The notes below the pieces were generated by a model. It made no database searches and was not told the DNA's origin. It was given only the letters and a program-made list of their open reading frames with translations. The translations under genes and the position numbers were made by a program. A stretch of 7,695 nt of DNA from Methylophaga sp. (GTDB lineage Bacteria > Pseudomonadota > Gammaproteobacteria > Nitrosococcales > Methylophagaceae), in the NCBI GenBank assembly GCA_014762585.1, contig JABURN010000204.1, forward strand, positions 1 through 7,695, in the 5' to 3' direction. This document shows, in pieces, positions 1 through 6,292 of the stretch (positions are counted from its first letter, which is position 1; each line of letters begins with the position of its first letter).

Positions 1-1143
1 CTCTTCCATGCGTTTGGGCAGGTGATTGGGCCACAGGGAGCTCAGATCCTGCATCATGATGTCCGACAGCTTGCTGGGCAGAAACTTGAACTTGCCTGCG
101 ATACGATCGACGCTGCGTTTCATCGCAAAGAGCTTGGGAATGTATTTTGAGCCCAGCTTGTCGATGACAAGAAAAGTATCTTTACCGTATTTCTTGCAGA
201 CATCGTAATAATCACGCCCCAGGTATTCACCTGAAACCGGCAGGTTTTTGAAACCGGACAGGATATCCCGGCGCATTGTCGCCAGCACACTGGCATCGTT
301 GGTACCGATGTAGAACACCTGCTCTTTCTGGGCGATAGGATAAGTGTCCATTCGCACCGCAAATACAGCCAGCTTGCCGGCACAACCTGAGGCTTCATGC
401 AGACGGCGGCCATCATTATTGAAACGGGCCGGCGTGTCTTCATCCACCTGCCTCACACGCTCATGATACTCATCATCGGAAGCTCGTTTGTTGGGGAACT
501 GAATATCCTGGGCTGTGTAGTTCTGCTTGTCCAGATTGCTCAGGATCTCTTCCGGGGTCGAGCCCAGTTCGATGCCCAGGTGATTGACCAGCTCCAGTTC
601 GCCATCGGCATTAATCTGGGCAAACAATGACAACTCGGTATAGGCCGGACCTCGCTGGACCAGTGCCCCGCCGGAGTTATTGCAGATACCACCGACAATC
701 GATGCACCGATACAGGAAGAACCAATCACAGAATGTGGTTCACGACCATAGGGAGCCAGTGTTTCTTCAAGTCCAAACAAGGTGCTGCCGGCCAGGCCGA
801 TGATCTGACGCGCATCATCAATGAGTTGGATCTGATCAATACGCATAGTATTGATGATCACAATCGGGCGGTCATAGTCTTCCCCGTTCGGGGTAGAACC
901 ACCGGTCAGACCGGTATTAGCCGCCTGCATAATGACTACAACATCGGCTTCAACACAGGCTTTGAGCAGTTGCCACACCTGCAGCAGTGTCGCCGGTCTG
1001 GCTACAGCCAGCGCCTTGCCCTCACCGAAGCGAAAGCCCTTACAATAAGGTGCCACCTTGGCAGGGTCTGTCAGGGTGTAAGCATTACCCACGATATTTT
1101 TAAGCTGATCAATCAGGGCATTAGGGTTGGCATACTCGGGCAT
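1..1143 (-). CDS. dld: Quinone-dependent D-lactate dehydrogenase, N-terminal part (cut by window edge)
   Basis: Peripheral inner-membrane FAD enzyme that oxidises D-lactate to pyruvate and passes electrons to the quinone pool. The minus strand stays open for 381 codons from an ATG to the window edge. The translation matches E. coli Dld (571 residues) nearly throughout, so about 190 C-terminal residues are missing. The N-terminal half is the FAD-binding PCMH-type domain, with AANTGLTGGSTPNG at residues 74-87, GREPHSVIGSSCIGAS at 133-148, GGICNNSGG at 151-159 and VQRGPAYTE at 162-170. The later part (SGCAGKLAVFAVR, then GTND and GKDTF) belongs to the Dld-type substrate/membrane domain. The ATG is preceded by a modest AGAGAG ribosome-binding sequence, and the only nearby upstream ATG (ATGAGTTAA) stops at once. 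The gene is divergent from uppP with a 110-bp gap. Identification is firm from recalled homology. Confidence 0.96.
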   Translation of the reverse strand, partial: MPEYANPNALIDQLKNIVGNAYTLTDPAKVAPYCKGFRFGEGKALAVARPATLLQVWQLLKACVEADVVVIMQAANTGLTGGSTPNGEDYDRPIVIINTMRIDQIQLIDDARQIIGLAGSTLFGLEETLAPYGREPHSVIGSSCIGASIVGGICNNSGGALVQRGPAYTELSLFAQINADGELELVNHLGIELGSTPEEILSNLDKQNYTAQDIQFPNKRASDDEYHERVRQVDEDTPARFNNDGRRLHEASGCAGKLAVFAVRMDTYPIAQKEQVFYIGTNDASVLATMRRDILSGFKNLPVSGEYLGRDYYDVCKKYGKDTFLVIDKLGSKYIPKLFAMKRSVDRIAGKFKFLPSKLSDIMMQDLSSLWPNHLPKRMEE

Positions 1144-1178
1144 TGTTGCTCTCTGTCACGTTTCTGGTTAACTCATTA

Positions 1179-1187
1179 ATTCTATCA
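1179..1187 (-). promoter_or_regulatory. Candidate extended -10 promoter for dld
   Basis: On the minus strand the sequence reads TGATAGAAT, that is TGn followed by a 5/6 match to TATAAT, about 35 bp upstream of the dld ATG. No acceptable -35 hexamer lies 16-18 bp upstream, so it would have to work as an extended -10 promoter. Transcription would start near 1172 with a leader of about 30 nt. The assignment is tentative. The rest of the 1144-1253 gap shows no convincing promoter for uppP and no clear operator; GCATTGATGC at 1221-1230 is only a 4-bp-arm palindrome. Confidence 0.35.
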
Positions 1188-1253
1188 CGACACAATGCGA
1201 TACTATGTCTCATTTTATAAGCATTGATGCGCTGTTCATTCGGGAAATATTAA

Positions 1254-2051
1254 ATGGCCTTTTATCAGATCGCCCTACTCGCCCTGTTGCAGGGACTGAC
1301 AGAATTTCTGCCGATTTCCAGCTCCGCTCATCTTATTCTGTTACCGGTCATCGCTGACTGGCAGGATCAGGGCCTCGCGTTTGATGTCGCCGTCCATGTC
1401 GGTACATTGACGGCGGTCGTGATCTACTTCCGCCAAGATATCAGGACTATACTCGTTGACTGGGTTGCCTCACTGAAACAGAGAAAAACCGTCGGTGACA
1501 GCCGCCTGGCCTGGGCCGTTGCATTCGGCACCATACCGGTCGGACTTGCCGGTCTGCTGTTTGCCGATATCATTGCAAGCAGCTTGCGCAGCCCGCTAGT
1601 GATTGCCACCACCACCATTGTTTTTGGCCTGTTACTGGGCTGGGCTGACTGGCGCGGTAAAAGGCAGCGTAGCGAGCATCAGCTCACCTGGTCAGATATT
1701 CTGTTTATCGGCCTCGCCCAGGCCATCGCACTGATTCCCGGTACCTCTCGCTCCGGTATTACCATCACTGCTGGTCTGATGCTGGGACTCACCCGTCAGG
1801 CGGCGGCTCGCTTCTCTTTTCTGTTGTCGATTCCGGTGATTATTCTGGCTGGTGGACTTGAAGTCACAGAACTCGTACAATCCTCGCTTCCTGTCGACTG
1901 GACAGCCCTGATTTCAGGGGCCGTATTTTCGGCTGTCAGCGCCTACCTCTGCATTTTCCTGTTTCTGAAGATGCTCGACCGAATCGGTATGTGGCCATTC
2001 GTCATTTACCGCTTGATACTGGGCGCTTTTTTACTCTGGCTGTTTCTGTAA
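1254..2051 (+). CDS. uppP: Undecaprenyl-diphosphatase (UppP/BacA)
   Basis: Integral inner-membrane phosphatase that converts undecaprenyl diphosphate to undecaprenyl phosphate, recycling the lipid carrier for peptidoglycan, O-antigen and other polysaccharides; its overproduction gives bacitracin resistance. The 265-residue protein is close to the E. coli length of 273. Both family signatures are present: the (E/Q)xxxE motif at Q13-E17 within LLQGLTEFLPISSSAH (H26 also conserved), and PGTSRSGIT at residues 162-170 with the catalytic-region Arg at 166. The remainder is a series of hydrophobic segments ending in a very hydrophobic C-terminus, as expected for this polytopic family. The ATG has a GGGA element about 9 bp upstream and its N-terminus lines up with homologues. 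No terminator is visible between its stop and rplM, so read-through into the ribosomal operon is possible. Confidence 0.96.
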   Translation: MAFYQIALLALLQGLTEFLPISSSAHLILLPVIADWQDQGLAFDVAVHVGTLTAVVIYFRQDIRTILVDWVASLKQRKTVGDSRLAWAVAFGTIPVGLAGLLFADIIASSLRSPLVIATTTIVFGLLLGWADWRGKRQRSEHQLTWSDILFIGLAQAIALIPGTSRSGITITAGLMLGLTRQAAARFSFLLSIPVIILAGGLEVTELVQSSLPVDWTALISGAVFSAVSAYLCIFLFLKMLDRIGMWPFVIYRLILGAFLLWLFL

Positions 2052-2057
2052 AAGCTG

Positions 2058-2086
2058 TTGACAGTCAGACTATGAGTGCGTAATAT
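2058..2086 (+). promoter_or_regulatory. Sigma-70 promoter of rplM-rpsI
   Basis: A perfect -35 hexamer TTGACA (2058-2063) is followed by a 17-bp spacer and a TAATAT -10 (2081-2086, 4/6). The predicted transcription start is near 2093, giving a leader of about 44 nt. The -35 begins only 6 bp after the uppP stop codon. The strong -35 and ideal spacing suit a highly expressed ribosomal protein operon. Confidence 0.8.
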
Positions 2087-2104
2087 TCTCCCTCTTTATT
2101 TGGA

Positions 2105-2136
2105 CCGCTTGCGTAATTATCAGGAGCAACTCGCGG
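2105..2136 (+). promoter_or_regulatory. Putative rplM leader hairpin around the ribosome-binding site
   Basis: In the rplM leader, CCGC (2105-2108) can pair with GCGG (2133-2136), or alternatively UUGCG (2109-2113) with CGCGG (2132-2136). Either helix would place the Shine-Dalgarno sequence AGGAG (2122-2126) in the loop just before the ATG. In E. coli, L13 represses its own operon post-transcriptionally, so a leader structure at the initiation site is plausible. The helix is short, and its regulatory role is an inference. Confidence 0.3.
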
Positions 2137-2565
2137 ATGAAAACCATTAGTGCAAAACCAGCAGAAGTTCGTCGTGACTGGTTCGTTATCGATGCTGACG
2201 GCAAAACCTTAGGCCGTATGGCAACTGAGATCGCGCGTCGTCTGCGTGGTAAACATAAAGCGATTTACACGCCTCACGTTGATACTGGTGATTACATCGT
2301 TGTCATCAACGCTGAAAAACTGCGTGTAACCGGTAACAAAATGAAAGATAAGATTTATCACCACCACACTGGTCACATCGGTGGTATCAAATCTATCTCT
2401 CTGGAAAAACAACTGGACAAAGCTCCGGAGCGCGTTATCCAGACTGCTGTTAAAGGCATGCTGCCTAAGAACCCTCTGGGTCGGGCCATGTTCAGCAAGC
2501 TGAAAGTTTACGCTGGCACCGAACATCCTCACACAGCACAACAGCCTAAAGCGCTGGAAATCTAA
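2137..2565 (+). CDS. rplM: 50S ribosomal protein L13
   Basis: Large-subunit ribosomal protein that binds 23S rRNA early in 50S assembly. The product is 142 residues, exactly the E. coli L13 length, and nearly collinear with it. Hallmarks are [19 protein letters not shown] near residues 24-42, [15 protein letters not shown] near 45-60, [11 protein letters not shown] near 73-84, and [14 protein letters not shown] followed by [11 protein letters not shown] in the C-terminal half. The start ATG has a clear AGGAG 10 bp upstream. It is the first gene of the conserved rplM-rpsI operon; rpsI follows after 12 bp. In E. coli L13 is the autogenous repressor of this operon; a possible leader structure is annotated separately. 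Confidence 0.99.
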   Translation: MKTISAKPAEVRRDWFVIDADGKTLGRMATEIARRLRGKHKAIYTPHVDTGDYIVVINAEKLRVTGNKMKDKIYHHHTGHIGGIKSISLEKQLDKAPERVIQTAVKGMLPKNPLGRAMFSKLKVYAGTEHPHTAQQPKALEI

Positions 2566-2577
2566 TCGGATATCAAC

Positions 2578-2967
2578 ATGGCAGATTCATACTACGCAAC
2601 AGGTCGTCGTAAAAGCTCTACCGCTCGTGTATTCCTGAAACCAGGCAGCGGTAACATTTCGATCAACACTCGCTCACTGGAAGACTATTTCGGTCGTGAA
2701 ACTTCACGCATGGTCGTCCGTCAGCCTCTGGAACTGGTCGACATGATGGATAAGTTTGACCTCAACATCACTGTTCGCGGTGGTGGTAACAACGGTCAGG
2801 CCGGTGCCATCCGTCACGGTATCAGCCGTGCATTGGTTGAATACGACAATGAGTTGAAAGCTGAACTGCGTAAAGCCGGCTACATCACTCGTGATGCCCG
2901 TGCCGTTGAACGTAAGAAAATCGGCTTGCATAAAGCTCGTAAACGTCCACAATTCTCCAAACGTTAA
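2578..2967 (+). CDS. rpsI: 30S ribosomal protein S9
   Basis: Small-subunit ribosomal protein in the 30S head, whose C-terminal tail reaches the P-site tRNA. The product is 129 residues (E. coli 130), with the typical [15 protein letters not shown] opening, the [17 protein letters not shown] block, [19 protein letters not shown] in the middle and the strongly basic tail ending PQFSKR that contacts tRNA. The gene lies 12 bp after rplM with only a weak CGGA-like ribosome-binding sequence, suggesting translational coupling to rplM. A strong intrinsic terminator follows 28 bp after the stop codon and closes the operon. Confidence 0.99.
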   Translation: MADSYYATGRRKSSTARVFLKPGSGNISINTRSLEDYFGRETSRMVVRQPLELVDMMDKFDLNITVRGGGNNGQAGAIRHGISRALVEYDNELKAELRKAGYITRDARAVERKKIGLHKARKRPQFSKR

Positions 2968-2994
2968 TTGTCCGGACACGTCTGTACAGACAAG

Positions 2995-3025
2995 AAAGGC
3001 CATCCCTCGGGATGGCCTTTTTTTT
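2995..3025 (+). terminator. Intrinsic terminator of rplM-rpsI
   Basis: An 11-bp perfect stem pairs 2995-3005 with 3010-3020 around a CTCG tetraloop (3006-3009). The run of eight T residues at 3018-3025 includes the last three stem positions. This is a textbook rho-independent terminator. On the opposite strand the same hairpin is followed by TTTCTT, so it might also stop leftward transcripts arriving from lpxL through the PagL-like gene; that is an inference. Confidence 0.95.
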
Positions 3026-3034
3026 GTGCGGTTA

Positions 3035-3064
3035 TTGTCACATTGTTTTGACTCATGCTATAAA
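3035..3064 (+). promoter_or_regulatory. Sigma-70 promoter of the PagL-like gene
   Basis: TTGTCA (3035-3040, 5/6 match) is separated by 18 bp from TATAAA (3059-3064, 5/6), which is preceded by TGC (3056-3058), an extended -10 element. The predicted transcription start is near 3071, about 30 nt before the ATG. Together with the terminator immediately upstream, this makes the gene an independent transcription unit. No regulator site is recognised. Confidence 0.75.
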
Positions 3065-3101
3065 AATCCTGAACGCACAGATAGATAGCAGGGACGACAC
3101 A

Positions 3102-3593
3102 ATGAAAAAAATACTGATTACCGGGCTGCTGGCCCTAAGCCTGCCCGCTTTGGCGATCGCAGAGGAACAGTCTGCTGTGGCATTTACTGCCGGCGGTTAC
3201 GATGCCTTTGACAGCGAAGACAATGCGACGGAAATAGGGGTGGAATACCGCTTCGCCCCGGCCGCTGACTTTTATAACATCATTCCCACCATCGGCGCAT
3301 CAGTCACCTCGGACGGCGCCTATTGGGCCTATGCCGGTGTACGCTATGACTGGTCTTTGTCAGCTAACTGGGTTTTGACGCCGCACTTTGCCCTGGCAGC
3401 TTATGAAAACGGCGGAGGTGTCGATCTGGGCTATGGTCTCGAATTCCGTACCGGCCTGGATCTCGCTTATCAAATGACTGACAGGAGCAGGCTGTCTCTG
3501 GGCTATTACCATATGTCCAATGCCGATCTGGGTGATTACAATCCGGGCGCTGACTCGATTATTGTCAGTTACAGCTATACGCTGGGTGAGTAA
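3102..3593 (+). CDS. PagL-like lipid A deacylase (acyloxyacyl hydrolase family)
   Basis: Predicted outer-membrane beta-barrel enzyme that removes the ester-linked 3-O acyl chain of lipid A; function is inferred from family. The 163-residue precursor has a signal peptide (MKK, hydrophobic core, AIA before Glu21), leaving a mature protein of about 143 residues. The rest shows alternating aromatic/polar strands and ends in a barrel-like IIVSYSYTL strand. The PagL active-site block is clear at HMSNADLGDYNPGAD: H137, S139, N140 and N147 fall at the spacing I recall for P. aeruginosa PagL His126, Ser128, Asn129 and Asn136. The triad Glu140 position is Asp151 here. The ATG was chosen over an in-frame ATG at 3012 because it begins the signal peptide and has AGGGA (3090-3094) 7 bp upstream; the earlier ATG lies inside the rpsI terminator. 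Its stop abuts the lpxL stop directly. Confidence 0.82.
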   Translation: MKKILITGLLALSLPALAIAEEQSAVAFTAGGYDAFDSEDNATEIGVEYRFAPAADFYNIIPTIGASVTSDGAYWAYAGVRYDWSLSANWVLTPHFALAAYENGGGVDLGYGLEFRTGLDLAYQMTDRSRLSLGYYHMSNADLGDYNPGADSIIVSYSYTLGE

Positions 3594-4508
3594 TTAAAGC
3601 TTCTTGTAAAGCAGGCCCTTGCCTTCCGGCTGAGTTTTAAAGCGGCGGTGGACCCAGAGATATTGCTCGGGTGAGCGGCGAATTTCCTGCTCGAGCCAGT
3701 CGTTAATACGCTGCGCGTCGACCAGATCATCACCGGTCGGATAGTCCTCCCAGGGCTCACCAATGCTGATGGTATAGCTACCGTCTTTTTCACGGCGCGG
3801 TACAAAAGGCACGATTCTGGCGCCGGTCATTTTGACCATTCTGGCTGTCGCTACAATCGTCGCCGCCTGTACACCGAAGAATTTGGCAAAAACGGCTGTG
3901 CGTTTGCCAAAGTCCTGGTCCGGGGCATACCAGACCACTTTGTTTTTCTTGAGAGCCCGCAGCATTGAGCGTGGATCATCACGCAGGACAATACCCTCGC
4001 TATGAAAAGTTCTTGAACGCATCATCACGACATTAAACAGCGGATTCTTAAGCTGCCGAAACATCACATAAGCCGGCGTTTTCAACATGATCAACCGGCC
4101 TCCCAACTCCATACTGGTGAAGTGGCCGGTGAGCAGAATCACGCCCTTGCCTTCAGCCTTGGCCTGTTCCAGGTGTTCCAGCCCCTCATAGCGGACCCGT
4201 TTCAACAGACGCTTATCACTGGCCCACCAGCTCATCGCCGTCTCAATCATCATCATGCCCATCGTGGTCAGGCTGCGCTTGACCAGTCGTTCCTGTTCCG
4301 ACGGGCTGAGTTCAGGGAAGCTTAATTCGATATTACGCCGGGCGATTTTCGCCCGTGACCCCATAAAAGGGCGCATCAACAGTCCGAGGCTCTGACCGAT
4401 TATGACCTGTAATCGCCCCGGCAGATACACAGAAAGACGCATCAGGGTCAGGCCCAGCCAACTTGACCAGTAGCGCGGGTGAAAGAACTGTTTCTGGAAA
4501 ATTTTCAT
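3594..4508 (-). CDS. lpxL: Lipid A biosynthesis acyltransferase, LpxL/LpxP type
   Basis: Inner-membrane acyltransferase that moves an acyl chain (lauroyl in E. coli LpxL) from acyl-ACP onto Kdo2-lipid IVA, a late step of lipid A synthesis. With the ATG at 4508 the protein is 304 residues (E. coli LpxL 306). The N-terminus (MKIFQKQFFHPRYW) lines up with the FLHPRYW/LLHPRYW start of LpxP/LpxL. The HX4E catalytic motif is HFTSME, H129 to E134, close to E. coli H132/E137. Further hallmarks are RAKIARRNIELSFPELS, VVWYAPDQDFG, VPFVPRR and the C-terminal APEQY-like block followed by HRRFKTQPEG. The frame stays open upstream to a TTG at 4574, but that extension lacks homology and runs antisense into waaA. 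The ribosome-binding sequence is weak. The family call is firm; LpxL versus LpxP chain specificity cannot be decided. Confidence 0.92.
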   Translation of the reverse strand: MKIFQKQFFHPRYWSSWLGLTLMRLSVYLPGRLQVIIGQSLGLLMRPFMGSRAKIARRNIELSFPELSPSEQERLVKRSLTTMGMMMIETAMSWWASDKRLLKRVRYEGLEHLEQAKAEGKGVILLTGHFTSMELGGRLIMLKTPAYVMFRQLKNPLFNVVMMRSRTFHSEGIVLRDDPRSMLRALKKNKVVWYAPDQDFGKRTAVFAKFFGVQAATIVATARMVKMTGARIVPFVPRREKDGSYTISIGEPWEDYPTGDDLVDAQRINDWLEQEIRRSPEQYLWVHRRFKTQPEGKGLLYKKL

Positions 4509-4539
4509 CTGGGCGTGTTCAGTACTCAAGGTTGCGCCT

Positions 4540-5850
4540 ATGCTATCATTCCTGCTCGATTTCCGCTTAGCCAATGAGTCTGAATTGAGATTTTTATACA
4601 GCTTTGTTTTTGTTCTGGCAGTACCACTGATTGTCTTGCGTCTGATTTGGCGAGGTAGCCGGGCTTCTGCTTATTTCAAACGCTGGGATGAACGTTTCGG
4701 TATCAAAGCAGCCCCCTCTTCCAGTAAACCGCTTATCTGGGTTCATGCCGTCTCAGTGGGTGAAGTGGAAGCTGCGAGACCGCTGGTAGAGTCGCTGCAA
4801 TCAGCGTATTCAGAACATCAGATTCTGATTACCACTATGACTCCGACCGGCAGTGCCCGTGTCACCAGCCTTTACGGTGAAACCGTACTGCATTGCTACC
4901 TGCCCTATGATCTGCCTTTTGCTGTCAGTCGCTTTCTGAAATCAGCGCGGCCGGAGCTGGGCATCATTATGGAAACCGAACTCTGGCCCAACCTGATACA
5001 TCATGCCAGTGCACTGGATATTCCGATGGTGCTGGCCAATGCGCGACTGTCAGCGCGTTCTGCAGCGGGTTATCAGAGAATCGGCAAACTCACCCGCAGC
5101 ATGCTGCAACAATTTACGCTGATTGCAGCTCAGTCACAGGATGACCGTCAGCGCTTTGTCGCACTGGGAGCGGATAAAGACAGCGTTCATGCCGTCGGTA
5201 ACCTGAAATTCGAAATCGCCCTGCCCGCCAGCCTCAATGAAGAAGCGGAGGCACTGCGCAGTATCTGGGGTAACCGGCCGGTCTTTATCGCCGCCAGCAC
5301 CCACGAAGGTGAGGACGAGATTATTCTCAACGCGTCACGTAAAATCCGTGCCGAATTTCCGGATTTGCTGCTGATCCTGGTACCACGTCATCCGGAGCGT
5401 TTTGACAAAGTCGCGGCATTAAGTCAGCGCAGTGGTTTCAAGATTCTGCGACGTAGTGATAACGGTATGTGCAGCCGTGATATTCAGGTGCTGGTCATCG
5501 ATACCATGGGTGAGCTGCCGTTATTTTACGGCACGGCTGATATCGCATTTGTCGGTGGCAGTCTGGTACCCAGGGGCGGTCATAATCTGCTGGAACCGGC
5601 TGCACTGGGACGTGCGGTGATCATCGGCCCGCATTACTTCAATTTCAGTGAAATCAGTCGTCAATTTCTGGAGGCTGGAGCCGCAGTTCAGATTGATAGC
5701 AGCGAGAGCTTGGCAGATACGGTAACGGATTTACTCAGAAACCCGCAGAAGCGCGCTGATATGGGTCAGGCCGGGCAGAACCTGATTAAGCATAGTCAGG
5801 GTGCCAGCAAGCGCCTGCTGAACCTGATCAAACGGAATATTGATGTCTGA
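4540..5850 (+). CDS. waaA: 3-deoxy-D-manno-octulosonic acid (Kdo) transferase
   Basis: Inner-membrane-anchored glycosyltransferase (GT30) that transfers Kdo from CMP-Kdo to lipid IVA, making the acceptor for LpxL. From the ATG the product is 436 residues (E. coli WaaA 425). An N-terminal membrane anchor (residues about 17-37) leads into the N-terminal Rossmann domain with HAVSVGEVEAARP (E75 in SVGE is the conserved catalytic base), TTMTPTGSARV, YLPYDLP and METELWPN. The C-terminal domain carries STHEGED, LLLILVPRHPERF, DTMGELPLFYG, AFVGGSLVPRGGHN and GPHYFNFSEI. The ATG has AAGG 8 bp upstream, but homology begins only at residue 16, where TTG 4585 with AATGAG 6 bp upstream would give a 421-residue protein, so the start is uncertain. 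The gene is divergent from lpxL and overlaps tadA by 8 bp. Confidence 0.95.
   Translation: MLSFLLDFRLANESELRFLYSFVFVLAVPLIVLRLIWRGSRASAYFKRWDERFGIKAAPSSSKPLIWVHAVSVGEVEAARPLVESLQSAYSEHQILITTMTPTGSARVTSLYGETVLHCYLPYDLPFAVSRFLKSARPELGIIMETELWPNLIHHASALDIPMVLANARLSARSAAGYQRIGKLTRSMLQQFTLIAAQSQDDRQRFVALGADKDSVHAVGNLKFEIALPASLNEEAEALRSIWGNRPVFIAASTHEGEDEIILNASRKIRAEFPDLLLILVPRHPERFDKVAALSQRSGFKILRRSDNGMCSRDIQVLVIDTMGELPLFYGTADIAFVGGSLVPRGGHNLLEPAALGRAVIIGPHYFNFSEISRQFLEAGAAVQIDSSESLADTVTDLLRNPQKRADMGQAGQNLIKHSQGASKRLLNLIKRNIDV
4541..4549 (+). promoter_or_regulatory. Candidate extended -10 promoter for waaA
   Basis: TGCTATCAT combines the TGn extension with a TATCAT -10 (5/6). No good -35 hexamer is seen at 16-18 bp upstream. 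If used, transcription would start near 4556, downstream of the ATG at 4540, which would force waaA translation to begin at the TTG at 4585. The call is tentative. Confidence 0.3.
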
Positions 5851-6292
5851 GGACAGCCGCTGGATGCAACGTGCGCTGGAGCTGGCACGGCATGCGGAAG
5901 CCGAGGGTGAAGTGCCGGTTGGCGCAGTGGTTGTGTTGAATGATGAAATCATCGGTGAGGGCTGGAATCATCCGATTACAGCACATGATGCCACTGCGCA
6001 CGCCGAGATTATTGCGCTGCGCCAGGCCTGCCTGTCTCAGAACAATTACCGCCTGCCCGGCGCCGATCTCTATGTCACACTGGAGCCCTGTGTGATGTGC
6101 GCCGGCGCGCTGGTGCATGCCCGCATTAACCGCCTGGTTTATGCCACCAGCGAACCTAAAACCGGCGCCGCCGGCAGTTGTGTCGATGTGTTTTCACTGC
6201 CCAATCTCAATCACCGCGTGCAATGCGAGTCTGGGCTCATGGCTGAACAGAGCAGCGAGATGCTGCGTGCTTTCTTCCGTGCCCGCCGTTAA
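5843..6292 (+). CDS. tadA: tRNA-specific adenosine deaminase
   Basis: Zinc hydrolase that deaminates the wobble adenosine (A34) of tRNA-Arg(ACG) to inosine. The 149-residue protein matches E. coli TadA (167 residues), with a shorter basic C-terminus. The cytidine/deoxycytidylate deaminase zinc site is complete: H53-A-E55 (zinc ligand and proton shuttle) and P82-C83-V-M-C86. TadA-specific context includes EVPVGAVVV near residues 23-31, GEGWNHPI near 38-45, NYRLPGADLYVTLEPC and KTGAAGS. The ATG at 5843 is preferred over the adjacent in-frame TTG at 5840 because CGGA (5833-5836) sits 6 bp before the ATG. The gene overlaps the 3' end of waaA by 8 bp, so the two are probably co-transcribed and translationally coupled. 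Its stop shares the TTAA tetranucleotide with the trhP stop. Confidence 0.96.
   Translation: MSEDSRWMQRALELARHAEAEGEVPVGAVVVLNDEIIGEGWNHPITAHDATAHAEIIALRQACLSQNNYRLPGADLYVTLEPCVMCAGALVHARINRLVYATSEPKTGAAGSCVDVFSLPNLNHRVQCESGLMAEQSSEMLRAFFRARR

Noticed and set aside
733..1179. 148-codon plus-strand open frame
   Set aside because: It lies wholly antisense to dld, which is unmistakable, and its translation resembles no recognisable protein. The open frame is a by-product of dld codon usage.
1221..1230. GCATTGATGC palindrome as an operator in the dld-uppP gap
   Set aside because: The arms are only 4 bp, there is no second copy, and no match to a known lactate-responsive operator is evident.
2209..3003. 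Minus-strand open frames of 110 and 99 codons across rplM and rpsI
   Set aside because: They are antisense to highly conserved ribosomal genes with strong codon bias, have no start signals, and one begins inside the rpsI terminator.
3012..3101. Longer N-terminus for the PagL-like gene from an in-frame ATG at 3012
   Set aside because: That ATG lies inside the rpsI terminator and upstream of the gene's own promoter, and the 30 extra residues would bury the clear signal peptide that begins at 3102.
4509..4574. Extension of the lpxL reading frame to a TTG at 4574 (22 extra residues)
   Set aside because: The extension has no match to LpxL/LpxP N-termini, needs a TTG start and runs antisense through the waaA 5' region; the ATG at 4508 aligns with E. 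coli LpxL.
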